A stretch of DNA of 64,000 nucleotides from Arcuatula senhousia (GCA_963971305.1 OZ020307.1:6461501-6525500); one strand, 5' to 3'; shown: positions 12,130 through 38,340, numbered from the stretch's first letter. Notes: generated by a model from the letters alone, not told the origin. A program made the numbers and translations.

Positions 12130-12292
12130 TTAATATTATACAATTATCACCCTAGTTGGTTTGTGACCCGGTGGTTTCTTTCCCCGAGAAAGTAAGGTCA
12201 CCCGAGGGCTTGCCCCGAGGGTGACCTTACTTTTCGAGAGGAAAGAAATGCCGGGTCACATACCATCTAGGGTGATAACTGTTATATTATAT
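12130..12292. mobile_element. Fold-back (hairpin) element
   Basis: Two inverted arms of roughly 70 bp face each other across a loop of about 15 bp. The outer parts read TTATCACCCTAG and CTAGGGTGATAA, and the inner parts AAGTAAGGTCACCC and GGGTGACCTTACTT. It has no ORF, and the target duplication is not readable. A similar GAGGGTGACCTTGCCACGCG tract at 14265 may be a second decayed member. Confidence 0.65.
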
Positions 12293-12309
12293 CGAATATT
12301 AAATGACAG

Positions 12310-14160
12310 AATTTAATTCTATTCAATTCAATTCAATTTTATTTATTGCTCGAACTCAATTACAATAATTGGTTTAGGCACAATGGATAATAGAAGTATA
12401 TATATAATAAAGTATGATAAACACAATGATGATGAAATTTAGACAATTTACAATGTAAATATATATTGGTTTTATATTAATTTGTGGTTTCTTATTTCTA
12501 AACAGTTTGATATAAAGTTGGAAGACATCTTCAGTACAAATGAAAACTTGTTATTGAGTAGAAGTTTTACTTTTTCATTGTTGATCATAAATTTGTATTG
12601 TTTGTATATGGAAATTATTTTGTTACTAAAATCATCTCTCTGTGTCTTATAAAAATTGCAATAAAAAAGAAAATGAAATTCATCTTCAACAGAGATATTA
12701 CATATTGGAAATATTCTTTGTTCTAAAGGTATTTGAAGATGTCTCCCTTTTTCAATCATTAACTGATGAGATGAGAGCTTGTCCTAAGTCTGCAAATCAT
12801 GGCCCTATCCAATACATTGGTCAGTTTATCAACATAAGCTGGTCTCTTCCCACTTTCGTAGACTCCCATAAAGAAATTTAGTTTGGCATTATTCTTTAAA
12901 TTTGAATTTTGTGTTTGTTGGCACGTATCTTTAATTCTTTGCTTGACTTGATTTAAATTTGCTTTGAGCATAAAATTATTACTGTTCAAATAACTAAAAC
13001 CCAGTGAGTTTAAAATATTGTGGACTTTCTTGATCCATGGGTTTGTATTTTTTGTGAGGTTATAAATGTCGTATGCTAGACTGTTTATATTATTAATTAA
13101 ATGATTATAAAATCCTAAAATTGCAGAGCTTATTTTACTTGTGATGGATAATCTAGCTAATTCTGCTCGACACGCATCATTAGAAGTTTTACAATGAACT
13201 CCAAGAATTTCTTTAATGAATTTGATATGGAACTTTTCAATAAAATTTGATGTATCATTTTTAAGAGAAAAATCTATGCCCCAAATTTCACAACAATAAA
13301 GTAAAATAGGAGAAACAAGAGAGTCAAATAGTTTTTCTAGGAGTCTACAGGGATTATTGAGACCAACACATTTTTTAATCTTAAAATATGCTTTCCTTGC
13401 TTTATCGATTAAAATATCGATTGCAGCATTAAAATTACCATCATATTTCATAGATATTCCCAAATAAGTATATTCAGTTACAGTCTCAATTACAGAATTA
13501 TTAAAATTGAATGCATTTTTGAATGTTTTACCATTTGAGTTAAATACTAATACTTTTGATTTTTCTGTATTTACTTCAAGTTTCCATGATTTGCAGTAGG
13601 ACTCTAAATTATTCAGACAATTTTGTAAACCTAAATCACTTTCAGACAATAAAACAATGTCATCAGCATATAGGAGTATATTAAAAGAGGAGTTACCAAT
13701 GACCACTGGATCAGTATTGGGCTAATTTAAATGATTAACCAAGTCATTTATAAAGAAATTAAACAGAATAGGGCTCAGCACATCTCCTTGCTTAACCCCA
13801 CGTTCAGATAGACAGCTTTGACTTAAACCGTTTCCAAATTTTATTCGATATAACGTAATAGTATACATTGAAATAAGAATCCTAGAAATTTAAGGAGGAA
13901 AATTTTTCTGAAGAATCTTATAAAAAAGACCTGTCCTCCAAACAGTGTCAAATGCTTTCCGCAAATCAATGAAAGCAGCAAAAACCTTTTTATGCTTAAG
14001 TTTTTTTTTTGTATCGATAATTGATTTTAATGTAAAAATATGATCAGATGTTCGGTGGTTCTCTTTGAACCCAATTTGATGGTTGCTAATAAGTTGATTA
14101 TCATCGATAAATTTCAAAACCCTGCCTAATATTATTTTGTTAATTTTTAATTTTAAATGT
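12310..14160 (-). mobile_element. 5'-truncated LINE retrotransposon
   Basis: The minus-strand element ends in a short tandem AATTG/GAATT tail at 12316-12340, typical of LINEs whose 3' end is a microsatellite. Above it lie the C-terminal domain and RT core. The copy stops near 14160, still inside the RT domain, so the endonuclease half is missing. This is the usual outcome of incomplete target-primed reverse transcription. Confidence 0.75.
12472..14117 (-). pseudogene. LINE reverse transcriptase fragment
   Basis: In 5'-to-3' order on the minus strand: 14117-13890 carries the finger/palm region with FKENHRTSDHIFTLKSII and FIDLRKAFDTVWR. The part at 13707-13889 is frame-disrupted but still shows GLSQ- and LSPILF-like pieces. 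Next, 13706-12759 is open for 315 residues with the catalytic YADD in LLYADDIVLLSES, then the thumb region. Finally 12759-12472 carries a Cys/His block, CNISVEDEFHFLFYC, common to CR1/Jockey-type C-termini. At least two frame breaks make it non-functional. Confidence 0.8.
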
Positions 14161-15764
14161 TAAACATATTTCGGGCATTTTAACCTTTTTCCATGGGGAA
14201 AAATACAGCCATACAATATTGAAAAAAAATCGTGGGGCCACGTGCAAATTCTCAAAAACATGAGAGGGTGACCTTGCCACGCGACCCAACGATTACCGGT
14301 TAACCCAGCAAAATATCACATGTCACGTGAAAACCTCTAAGCGAATCACAATAAAGAGCTTTATGTGAGTACATAATATTTTTGAATAGCTCATTGCAGG
14401 TCTGAAAGTTTTTGTCGCTTTTTTTATCATTATTTTTTTATCAATAATTTAGTTTGCTTTACTATTATTTAAATCATTTTATAGTTACCTTATATAAATT
14501 TTTTGATAGAATGCTATAAAAATCATATTTTTACGTACGTAGTACAGTCTTAAATTTTATAAAAAAATATCATGTTTTGTTTAGCCAAGAACTTTACATA
14601 TTAATTACGTGAGTTAATATTAGTTAACACGAAAAGTAAAAAATGAAGATTCCACAAAATTCCAAAATTAATACAAATGAAGCATGTTACTATCCAATTA
14701 ATCTTCAAACATCTTCATCTATTTTGATCAATCATTAATCACTGTCTCCCATATCCAGTCCACACATTGCCCGTTTATCTTTTCTGCAATGCGTCTATTT
14801 TGATGACCCATTGCATCATTATTTGTCGCAATGCGGCCGAAATTCCTCTAATTAGCAATAGTGATAGCGCACGTAATCGTGACAATGTTTTCTTTGGCAC
14901 TCTGATGTAAGAGACTAACATAGAATCATTTGGTTTTGTATAATTAAGATGTATATGTATTTATTTGAGAGTTGCATTCCAAACTTATTGAGTTGATCAT
15001 GAAATCCATTAATTGTATGGTTGCGTCTTATTAAGTATTTGGAACTTTTTTCATATGTTTTTTTCTGCGTTTTATCAAATATTATCAATAGCCCAAAGAA
15101 TAGTTTCACACCAAGCATTGTGATACCACAGCATCTCATTATCTTCCATTTTGTTATGTCAACATGCAGATACTCCAATATATCTTGTTAGTATAAAATG
15201 TAAACACCAACAAGGCTTAAATGATGATTCTTGTACATTAAATTTGATTTTTTTGGGTAAAACTTCTCTGGTGAGACATGTCTAATTAAATATCAAATAA
15301 ATGATCGTATGTTATACAACTAGTACTTTATTATAAACGGTACTTATGTAATACTCTCAAGTCTTACCTAGATATTTGTATTGCTGCCAAACAAATGTGT
15401 TCAGTATAATCAAAATCATACGTGCTAACATAGTAGAACTTTCTACAGAATGCATATTCTATAGTAGATGATATCTACCAATTATTGAATCCTAAGAACT
15501 AATTCCTGCTCTCAATTACCTCTATAAAGTTAAAAGTAGTTCAAGTTTTAAAGTCTATTTGAGAAATTTAAATGCACGATCAACCTGAATGCCAAAACTA
15601 AAATGCAAGTCGTTTCGTGTAGGTTTTTGAAGAAATATGAAAAAGTGGTCGGTTATACCCTAAATGAGAGGTTTCTCATTATTCTCATTTCAAATATAAA
15701 GCTTCTAGCTTGAGGAGAAATATTATCTTGGAAGAATAATTACTGCAGTATGTTCAGACTAATA
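14160..15764. other. Intergenic DNA
   Basis: AT-rich sequence between the LINE and the calmodulin-like gene. A GC-richer patch at 14230-14310 resembles one arm of the 12130 fold-back element. Otherwise nothing is supported. Confidence 0.4.
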
Positions 15765-15766
15765 CG

Positions 15767-16067
15767 CTCCCGAAGGGAGCGATAATGGTAGAAATGTCAA
15801 TATTCTAGTTGTACTATGGGCTCAATTTTCCTTCAACGTCCGGTAAACCACGCGCGGTTTCCCGGACTTTCTGCCTCTTTTTAACGCTTTTTCTTTGAAA
15901 ATATCTGACGTCATTAAACGCACACAGGACCCACAAGAAAAGCTACTTTGTTTTATTTTCAAATAAGAATTTGTTTCAATTAATTGCCCAATAAACATTC
16001 ATGACATTTGAAAACTTATTTTTGCTTGTAAAAAATTTAAGGATACGTTCAAACTTCGGGAGCGTCA
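15767..16067. mobile_element. Candidate short inverted-repeat element
   Basis: ACGCTCCCGAAG at the left and CTTCGGGAGCGT at the right are perfect inverted ends about 300 bp apart. The left end is itself part of a palindrome (CGCTCCC/GGGAGCG). No target duplication is visible, so this could be chance or an old MITE. Confidence 0.35.
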
Positions 16068-16192
16068 CAGGTTTAACCTGCATCATATTATAAGAATCAC
16101 ACAGTCAAGTAAAAAGTTTTACAAAAACTAACACATGCATAATCAAGAATTAAAGAAGGACATATAATTATGTATGTAGTCTTAAGATCTTT

Positions 16193-16198
16193 TTTATT
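16193..16198 (-). terminator. Polyadenylation signal of calmodulin-like gene 1
   Basis: AATAAA on the minus strand, about 225 nt beyond the proposed stop codon at 16424-16426. It supports the terminal exon chosen for this gene. Confidence 0.5.
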
Positions 16199-16423
16199 GT
16201 GTCAAAGAAGACAAATTGTAGAAAACAGTCCAATTTGAAATGTTCATCAAACCACGTATAATAAAAGTATCACACAAAATTATCTTTTCAACAACAACAG
16301 CATTGTCGCCTTATAGGTCTCATGCAGGACACAAATCATTGCGTGCTCTGGACACCAGGAAGTGACGTCACAAGGCATACAAAGGGATGTGGAATGGCAA
16401 GGAATTTTGGTAGGCAATATTCG

Positions 16424-30270
<13,847 letters not shown>

Positions 30271-30504
30271 GGTGGAGCCGAACTGTTATATTTAATAAGA
30301 ACTAACATATATATACTTCTGATTAATATTAGTACAATGTACGTTTTGATGAAAGAGGAACTCCTGTAGGGGTGGTACTTAAACTGTCACATTTGATCAA
30401 AGTCTGAAATACCACTGCAGACAATCCTATTGTCATTATATAACTTTGTTGTTTTAAAAGGTTTTTGAGTGTGCGACTTGCAGCACTTTAGTGCCTTTGT
30501 TCAA

Positions 30505-30660
30505 AGATGGGATGTGGAATATAAGTGTACGCGACACAACAACAACCCACATGGACACCAATCGGTAGCAATTCAAAAATCCACAATTAAAATACCCAGT
30601 GGCATTCAGAGTGACCACTGGGCACTGATCTCTGTCTTGCATTAAAGATAAACTTATTCA
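30505..30660 (-). repeat. Repeat B 3' fragment
   Basis: Starts at the shared 3' boundary (GGGATGTGGAATATAAGTGT ACGCG) and runs about 150 bp before similarity to repeat B is lost. It lies just upstream of calmodulin-like gene 1. Confidence 0.55.
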
Positions 30661-32110
30661 CAAAAAAAACGCAACAAAACAAATTTTGAATTCACATCTA
30701 ATGTAAAAGTCATGATTTTCTAGCCAGCTATTAGTATATCAATTTGAAATTTTGACGGAAGATGACTTTAAATTTATGCAATATTTTAACAAAATTCTAA
30801 GTATATCCCTCGAGCGCTCTTACCCATTGATATGGCTTGCCTTATTTTCAACGACACGTTGTGTACTGAAACGTGTGATTCTTTCCAAATAGATTCAATT
30901 GTGCATTTCGACGTTGGCGCTTGAATAGAAAAGGCATTTGAAAAGTACCTACTATTACTATATACTAATTATGTTAATTATGATTTGGGCTATGCCTTTC
31001 AAGCATCCATATGACTCTTGTTGCACTACAACCAAACTGAGAGAGGTTTAGTGGTACATTTGGATGACGCAGCTATGGAGCCTTGTTTATATGAATGTTT
31101 ATGTAGATTAGGTATCCAATACAAGGACGGCATGTTATCATTTTATCACCAACAGTAAGGACGAAGGAAGAAATGACCGATTTATGAATGTCACTTATTT
31201 TCTCCTTACAAAATTTTCTGCAGGTACCATAACATACATGTAATTGTAATGTAAGGTAGCAGTGTTTCGACAACATCGGACTCAGGATAATTTGGTCTTT
31301 AAGCCGAAACATCTCAAAGTAAGTCATTTTCCTCGATCTTCAGGGTTCTCCGTTCTTATCTTATTGAGGGAACTACGACTAATCAACTCGAAATGCCAGT
31401 CGAGAAGTTGTGAATGTGCCTGAATTGAAGCATACAATGTGACGAAATCAAATACTTTAATGATATAACAAGATTGATGTGGCTTGAAGTGAATTGTGTC
31501 CGTTCTTTGAGAATCCTCATTCTTTTTACCTTTGTCAAATATGGAAAGAAAATAGATAGTATATGGATAGCAGAGATTGACCTCATTACATCTTTTCTAA
31601 TTTCTTAAGTAAGAAAATACTGTTCTGTCATTTCATCGACACGTCTTTTTACCTTTTTTATAACAAACGCATAATGTTCGCCAACAATACCGTCGCATGT
31701 TCCAATAGAAATGACAATAAACTGATGACTTTATATCTATTATCATTAGAAGCTGGTCACATCTTGTTACATTCTTGTGCTGATTTACCACAGAAAACAA
31801 TGACATTTTACATTAATCTCTTACATCACGCTTGGATTTAATTACGATGAAGAAAAACACGTTTATATAATGAAGGTAATACAGTTCCAAGAGATGTACC
31901 ATTTATCCGAAACTCTGTCGGTCGCGACGTGCTCTAGAAAAACAATTCGTAATAATAAAGTAGAAAAAGCAAGCGAAAACTTGACTTCAACGAGTACAAA
32001 ATAATGCAGAAAAAAATTATTTCAAGAATAAGAAAATGAGACCGTATAAAGTACTTCGTGCTTCTGGTGTCGTTTCGATGTCGCTAATAACTTTTGCTTT
32101 ATGTGTTTAG
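30660..32110. other. Intergenic DNA
   Basis: No supported exon or repeat before the orphan exon at 32111. Confidence 0.35.
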
Positions 32111-32242
32111 GGCTCTCAACGCGAGAGGGCTTCTGTTTATCTAACAGAATACGCCATCAAGAACAAGAACATAAAGCTCTGGAAGAAGATTCGCACTAAA
32201 GTTTACTGGGAGAGACGGTTCAACAAAGCTGCTACTCAGTGA
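32111..32242 (+). CDS. Orphan terminal exon, function unknown
   Basis: A strong 3' splice site (branch-like CTAATAAC, then TTTTGCTTTATGTGTTTAG) is followed by 43 codons and a TGA. The codons look constrained: the peptide contains YLTEYAIKNKNIKLWKK and is rich in Lys, Arg and Trp. I do not recognise the family. No partner exon could be identified upstream, so this may be the last exon of a gene with distant exons or a decayed gene piece. The same frame is also open upstream from ATG 32036 up to the TAG of the splice site. Confidence 0.35.
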   Translation, partial: GSQRERASVYLTEYAIKNKNIKLWKKIRTKVYWERRFNKAATQ

Positions 32243-32371
32243 AACGCCCTACCAATTGATGTGCGGGACGCTGCACGGAATTAACCTTGAATATTTTTTT
32301 TCGGATTTATAATCACTGGAAAAAACATACATACTTTTCAGTCTCTATCATAAATTTTCGTTTGCTGGAAG

Positions 32372-32785
32372 GTGAAGCCCACTAACGCTTATTTACGGGG
32401 TTTATATTACTATGTTCGGATCTGCAGTAGCGTATTTCTGATTTTAATGATAAAACCGTATTTTACAGGACGATTGCTAAAACAATGTTATCAATATCAC
32501 AAATTAGTAAAAAAAAATCACCGAAATTCTTTCATAAACATCCATATCTATGAAAATGTAACTGTGGTGTACGCGTCGATTCTATTGTGAGGGGAATATC
32601 CTATAATCCTGATTTCTATAGAAATGTTGTTTATAAAAAATCTTTTGGGAATGAAAAACTGACTTAAAAGTCTCAGATTTGAAAAAAGATATGAGTTAAA
32701 TATTTTGGTAAAATCTTTGGAGTAGAAACATGGATCACTTAAAAGTGTTAATTGTCTTTTTATACTTGTGTCATTTCTTAGCATT
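32372..32785 (+). pseudogene. RT C-terminal remnant
   Basis: The plus strand encodes GRLLKQCYQYHKLVKK, corresponding to KMLKQGYRYHKLVKS of the 1451 copy, and later a FYGNVVYK-like block across frame breaks. Multiple stops are present. The repeat-B tail follows immediately. Confidence 0.6.
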
Positions 32786-32789
32786 ATAC

Positions 32790-33200
32790 AGCGTTCAAGT
32801 GTGTCGGTTTCGTGTGAAGGCGCTTCACTTTTGCTTTACATGTTGAGCTATTTTTTACATCAGTCTTATAGATGAAACAGCGAGCGTTCTCTAGAGAGTT
32901 CCTCTCGGTATTCTTTTTGTCTCAGGTTCTATCTTGTTGAGTTGAACTTTTGTCGATTTGATTTTTACTGTGTGTTATTTTGTGCGTTTTATATGGGCGT
33001 TTCCACAACCAGGAATCTCTGCCAACAGATTATCATTTTTATGTATGGATGGGGCTCATCTTTGACAATTTTAGGATTGGTTCTGTTTTGTATGCGATTA
33101 GATTTTTATCTTTGGCCATTGCAAAACTGGTCACGTTGAAGGTTGTGGTTGTTTTTCATTGTGGCTTTTTAAATTACCGTTTGTATACTAGTATGAAGGT
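32790..33200 (+). repeat. Repeat B tail, third case adjoining RT
   Basis: Contains GCGTTCTCTAGAGAGTTCC, TTGGCCATTGCAAAACTGGT and GAAGGTTGTGGTTGTTTTTC, matching other copies. It links the RT remnant above with the repeat-B family. Confidence 0.6.
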
Positions 33201-33544
33201 TGTGTCGCATACACAATTGACGTTACATTTTTACCATTTATTGCTGTGACCATTTAATTTATTTGCATGGTCCACCCCCAAATGTTCTCCCTTTTATTGT
33301 TTTTTTTTGTGCCGGTATAGATCAAGTGCATGTTATATAAGAATAATAAAAATGTGAAAAAACATTTTTTTGTCTCTGAATTGACTAGATATCTTGAAAT
33401 CTCCCCATCACATATTCTATATAATATTATATACCAACTTATAGAAAGGGGGTGGAATATGAATAACCAAAATTGATGTTATGGAGCATATATAAATGAC
33501 CCTGTGGATTGTTATGCCGATAACCATGCATGTGCCAAATGTAC

Positions 33545-34051
33545 TAGCTACAATAGTGTAGCTCCTTTGACATATTTGAATCGGCGGAGCTACATAGTAC
33601 AATGCGGTCCCATCACTCGTAATGGAGCAAATCAAATTTCTCTCCCAAACTCATTCAATACAACTTCAAGATGGTTCGAAATAACCAATACTCTGAATAA
33701 TATTTGGTCATCAATGAATTTGGTTAAAAGCACTAGGCAACTATTATTTTGCTAGAAAACCCACATTTTCAATATTCTGATCCTGAACTTCATGATAAAG
33801 TTCAGGATCAAAAGACTTCAAAAATTGACAGTTTCAAGAAAATCTTTTAAATTCAGCTAAATGTCGGTAAATTTTAACTGCATTTATCATTAAAATACTA
33901 TAAGCAATATTTTAGTACCAAATTTGACATCAAATGGAATGAATTGCGCGCGGTGTGATTTCACTTTCGGCGTTGCTCCGTTACGAGCAATGGGACCGCA
34001 TTGTAGCTTCGCCGATTCAAATATGTCAAAGGAGCTACATTATTGTAGCTA
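33545..34051. mobile_element. Mutator-type MITE with long inverted repeats and 9-bp duplication
   Basis: The ends are TAGCTACAATAGTGTAGC and its near-complement, and the inverted arms extend about 85-90 bp. The element is flanked by CAAATGTAC on both sides (33536-33544 and 34052-34060). A 9-bp duplication with long terminal inverted repeats is typical of MULE-family elements. No ORF is present. Confidence 0.8.
33779..33809. repeat. Perfect 12-bp stem hairpin
   Basis: GATCCTGAACTT and AAGTTCAGGATC with a 7-nt spacer, inside the Mutator-type MITE. Confidence 0.7.
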
Positions 34052-34060
34052 CAAATGTAC

Positions 34061-35629
34061 ATGTTCCTAACAGAGAGAACAGAAAAAAAAATTCCGTGAG
34101 AACAGAATGTCTTAAGCCAATCATCCATTTGGGCAGCGATAATACATTGCACGACGGACACGATGTAAAACCTTAAAACTGAAATATTTTACAGGACTGC
34201 ATAACTTGATTGAAATAATGATGTTTTGGGGGCTCTTAGAACAAATTATATTCACTTAAAGATTTTCTGGCAAACCCAATAAATATGGATTTAATTCAAT
34301 AAGATCGGATATAAAAATAAAAAGATTGCATAAATTCCTATATTTTGCTTCTAGCCAAAAATCACGAAAAGAAGATAATCAAGGCAACGAGCAATAGCAA
34401 TCAAAACCATGACTCAGCAAGCATTTTATAGGTATAGACAATAATCTGTAGATGATGTAGAGGTAAAAGAAACAACAACAATCACAACATAGTGGGGTAG
34501 GTATTCTATTGTTTGGATTCAGATGCTGCTGATGAGAGTTTTTCTTCATTTACTTTTTCATTGACTCTTGGTCTGGTACTTTATATCATAAAGAATACAT
34601 TAAGGGCATTACATGTAATACATGGAAATTTTTCGATACTGGGCAACTTAACTACCAATCAGGTCTTACATGAAGAGCAAAAAATTACTACATCAACCAC
34701 AAACTTTACATTTTCCAAAAAAAGGGCAAAAAAAACCATCAAAGATTCTGAAGCCATGCCAGACAAGGTGAAAACACATTGAATGAAAAATGTTCATATT
34801 TATGTTATACTATGCCTAAATAAATCTTTGGAAATGTACTGTAAAAATAAATTTTGAAAATTTCATTAATGGTTTTTTTCAATTATATATTAGCGTATCC
34901 ACTAATTTTATTTTGGGGGAAAATACTTGCCATTGCTGAAGTATTCCGTTGGAACTCCTCCCGATGAACAAAATCTTTTTTTCACCACTGGAATGATATC
35001 AAATTCTGTTTCTCTTGGATAAATGTTCCATTTAATTTGAATTCTTCACTTTAGAAAAATCATTTCCCACCAATGAAATAAATTATATTTTTGTATTGAT
35101 AATTGAATGTCTAATTGAAGCATCACCTACATTCATCTTTATCTAGAGCAGGCATACATTTGATTGAAGTTCGTCTGCAATGGTGTCACGTTTCTATATT
35201 GGCATCAGCCAATCACAACAGCTCCTCCTAATCAGCGTTCTTGATTGATGCAATAGTATTCTTTGGATCATAACACCCTTATTACATGTTCAAGGTATAT
35301 TCAAGGTATATGATTTCAAGTACTGTCTGTTGGTCATATATATAGTCTTTTCAAAGTAACACTCATGGCATCACATAGGATATTTTTCTTAAATTAAGAG
35401 CTGCTGATTTGCTTAAGAACAATGTGCTTTTTTGTCCGCTGATGCTGCTGTTTTGGGCTTAATACAGGCCTCCCTACTAGATACATTAAAGCTAGGCAAA
35501 TTATAACCTGACATTACAAGATTTTTAATAACTCACGCTGATTAGTCAAAAGTTAAAATCTGAAGTAAAGCTAGAATATTACGAACATATAATAAAATAA
35601 ATCAAAACAAGTTTTCAGAAAATGCAGAC
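34061..35629. other. Intergenic DNA
   Basis: An 89-codon plus-strand frame at 34513-34782 has no recognised domain and is not called. Nothing else is evident. Confidence 0.35.
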
Positions 35630-35784
35630 TTCGACGATAGACGATTCCTTGAAGAAGACTTATTAACCAATATTATAACTAGAAGAAAATTACTATCATG
35701 GTTAGATTCGACGATAGACGATTCCTTGAATAAGACTTATTAACCAATATTATAACTAGAAGAAAATTACTATCATGGTTAGAT
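35630..35784. repeat. Tandem duplication of 77 bp
   Basis: TCGACGATAGACGATTCCTT begins at 35631 and again at 35708, and the copies differ by about one base. A recent duplication. Confidence 0.9.
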
Positions 35785-36535
35785 TTCTACTGTGTTAGTA
35801 CCCGGGGAAAACTCCAACAGCAGAAGACAACAATAACAACAAAGTGTCCGGAAAACAATCTGAGTAATATTACAGGATTCCAAATTCAGACTGCCTGGGA
35901 GACTTAGAGATCGAATGTTTATCTTATGGTTTTAATAATGTTGAAGTTTAATTGAAATGTACCGGATTGGGATTAATGAAGGAACATTGGAAGGCAAAGC
36001 GTAGGGGAAAACACCAACAAAACAATAAATTATTGACTGCCTGTTATTTATGATGTTCAAAGACTAAATGTTCAGTTATCATTATTTATATTTCTCTCTT
36101 TCTCTCCAGTTAATTTCTGGTATCCATAGATATACAATCAGCCAATGCAGCTATGATTATTAGGAGAAAAACAATTAACTTGTATTTAATCAATGAAAAA
36201 CAAATGTGCTCCATTTGTTTTCAATATTTCTCTAGTTATTACATTGTTGTATGTGTTGATTTGGTTTTACATATAATGTCTAAAGTGACCGCTGAATGAA
36301 AATTACTACGTATATACGAGTCCTTGAAAGAATATAAATGGATATTATGTAATAAAGAGCGACCGTTTCTTCTACAAAAAGAAACAAACTTTATAGAAAC
36401 GTTGCTTGGAATATTGAATGATTCCAATACAAATGGCTTTAGAGAAGCTCAATCACAAAAGTATATAGGAAATGTAACTTTTAGCTATGCTGTAAATGCA
36501 CATTTCAATGAGTAAGGTGGACTTGTTCCTCTCGT
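35785..36535. other. Intergenic DNA
   Basis: A 63-codon plus-strand frame at 36324-36515 lacks family features. No gene is called. Confidence 0.35.
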
Positions 36536-36539
36536 CATT

Positions 36540-36765
36540 AGAAAGAAGCAGAGGTACCAATGGGCATCCGAATTTCAAAGTTCGAAAGGGCAGAGACAGA
36601 ACCAGCAAACACAAACAAGGACAGAACGAAAAATGCAGACAACTTATAAAACACAAAAACAACTGAGTATCAATTAACAACGCGAACTCTAGTCATAATG
36701 AGAGTAAAATCTGGTGCTCCGGAAGGGTAAACTTTTCCTTTCTGTTGTAGCACACCCTTCGCACT
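36540..36765 (+). repeat. Repeat A copy
   Basis: Shows AAGCAGAGGTACCAATGGGC, AAAGGGCAGAGACAGAACCA and GGTGCTCCGGAAGGGTAAAC. It abuts an RT remnant, the only such case seen for repeat A. Confidence 0.65.
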
Positions 36766-36799
36766 GCCAATTTCCAATTCAGTGTGTCAAATCCGGTAT

Positions 36800-37160
36800 A
36801 GGGAGACAAAACAAAACCCTATGACAAACCAACATCTGCACTCATCTGAGAGACACAAATCCCATATTTGTCTATGAGTGCATGATGTCTACCATAAAAT
36901 TTCTTGAGTGACGACAGCAACCGAGGAGCAACATAGCCTTGTATTAACAATTTTTGTGTCAAACGTAACGCTCTGCCAAGGAAATCGATGTAATTCCCGC
37001 AATCTTTTGAGTAACATATCAATTGTGATACATTAACTCTATAAGCTGGAGCGGACGGAATGTTGCTAGTCCGCTACACAAGAAGGGAAATTAAGTTGAC
37101 AATTGGAAAGTTGTAACGTTTATCATAGAGCTTTGCTGAAAGTTTTCCTTGAAAGTTTAT
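36800..37160 (-). pseudogene. RT C-terminal remnant, second subfamily
   Basis: The minus strand encodes YDKRYNFPIVN, then APAYRVNVSQLICYSKDC and KLLIQGYVAPRLLSSLKK, ending in KYGICVSQM. The layout equals that of the 1451 fragment but the residues differ enough to indicate another lineage. Stops interrupt the frame near 37085. Confidence 0.65.
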
Positions 37161-37213
37161 TTCGAGATGAAGATCTTAATATGAAGCAGACTTCCTAGAA
37201 TAGCATTTGAATC

Positions 37214-37672
37214 CAAGGTCGGCGGAACACTCAAAACTTAGCTATGCAGGGAGGAAGGTCGCAGGAACATCCAAAACTTTGGAAGGTCACCGGAACATCT
37301 TAAACTTAAGAAGGTCACCGGAACACCCAAAACTTTGGAAGGTCTCCGGAACATCTCAAACTTAGGAAGGTCACCGGAACACCCAAAACTTTGAAAGGTC
37401 ACCGGAACACCCAAAACTTTGGAAGGTCACCGGAACACCCAAAACTTAGGAAGGTCGCCAGAACACCAAAAACTTAGGAAGGTCGTTAGAACATCCAAAA
37501 CTTTGGAAGGTCGCCGGATCACCCAAAACTTTGGAAGGTCGCCGGAACACCCAAAACTTTGGAAGGACACCGGAACACCCAAAACTTAAGAAGGTCGCCG
37601 GAACACCCAAAACTTAGGAAGGATGCCGGAACACCCTAAACTTTGGATGAACGCCGGAACACCCAAAACTAT
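37214..37672. repeat. Minisatellite, 28-bp unit, about 16 copies
   Basis: The unit is close to GGAAGGTCACCGGAACACCC followed by AAAACTTT, with TTAGG/TTTGG and GTCGCC/GTCACC variants. Confidence 0.9.
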
Positions 37673-37859
37673 TTAAAAGAAAAGTTCTCGTATCCAAAAG
37701 GTTTTATAAAACAGTAAAATAAAATATCGACTACCGGTATGTACAAGAAATAAAGATGTTGATGTCATTTTATCAATCAATCCTAAATTTGGTGATTTTA
37801 TTCATATAGTACTTACCACCATTAACTAGGGATTTATTATACTCAATTAAAGTAACAGG

Positions 37860-37985
37860 TTCTATGAGGTCGGACTTGTAATCGCGAGCAGTTCCAAAGC
37901 TGCTGGCGGTTGTCCATTGTGGTTTTTCTAAATTGCCGTTTAATTGTGGGTTGTGTCGCGTACACTTATTCCACATCTCATTATT
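37860..37985 (+). repeat. Repeat B 3' fragment
   Basis: Ends TGTGTCGCGTACACTTATTC CACATCTC, the shared terminus. Confidence 0.6.
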
Positions 37986-38224
37986 TTCTATTGATAATTC
38001 TTGACTTTTTATAAAGTTAATGACAGAATTCCAAGCGTCAAATGTTCTTACTTATGTAGCAACTGCCCGTCTGTTATATGGCCCATTATACGTTATCCAA
38101 TAAAAGTTACGATTTATTTTATAGAAAGTCTATGTCTCAGTCTTGTAAAAGATTTGGCATTCCACATAATGTTAAACATTAAACTTAGTTATTATGTGTG
38201 TACTTAATAGTAATTGCTGTCATC

Positions 38225-38340
38225 TTGATTATCATTGTGTATATTATTATTGTTTGGAAAAGGCCTTGTAAGTTGTAATAACTTGTGCCCAATCCTTTTG
38301 TATATGTTTGACAATAAAATATGTTTAAACTAAACTAATG
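38225..38340 (+). repeat. Possible LINE 3' tail
   Basis: A TTTGACAATAAAATATG stretch followed by TTTAAACTAAACTAATG resembles 3' ends of invertebrate LINEs. There is no coding part. Low confidence. Confidence 0.3.

Noticed and set aside
15768..15784. CGCTCCC/GGGAGCG palindrome as a bacterial-type terminator
   Set aside because: The sequence is eukaryotic and the palindrome coincides with the end of an inverted-repeat element.
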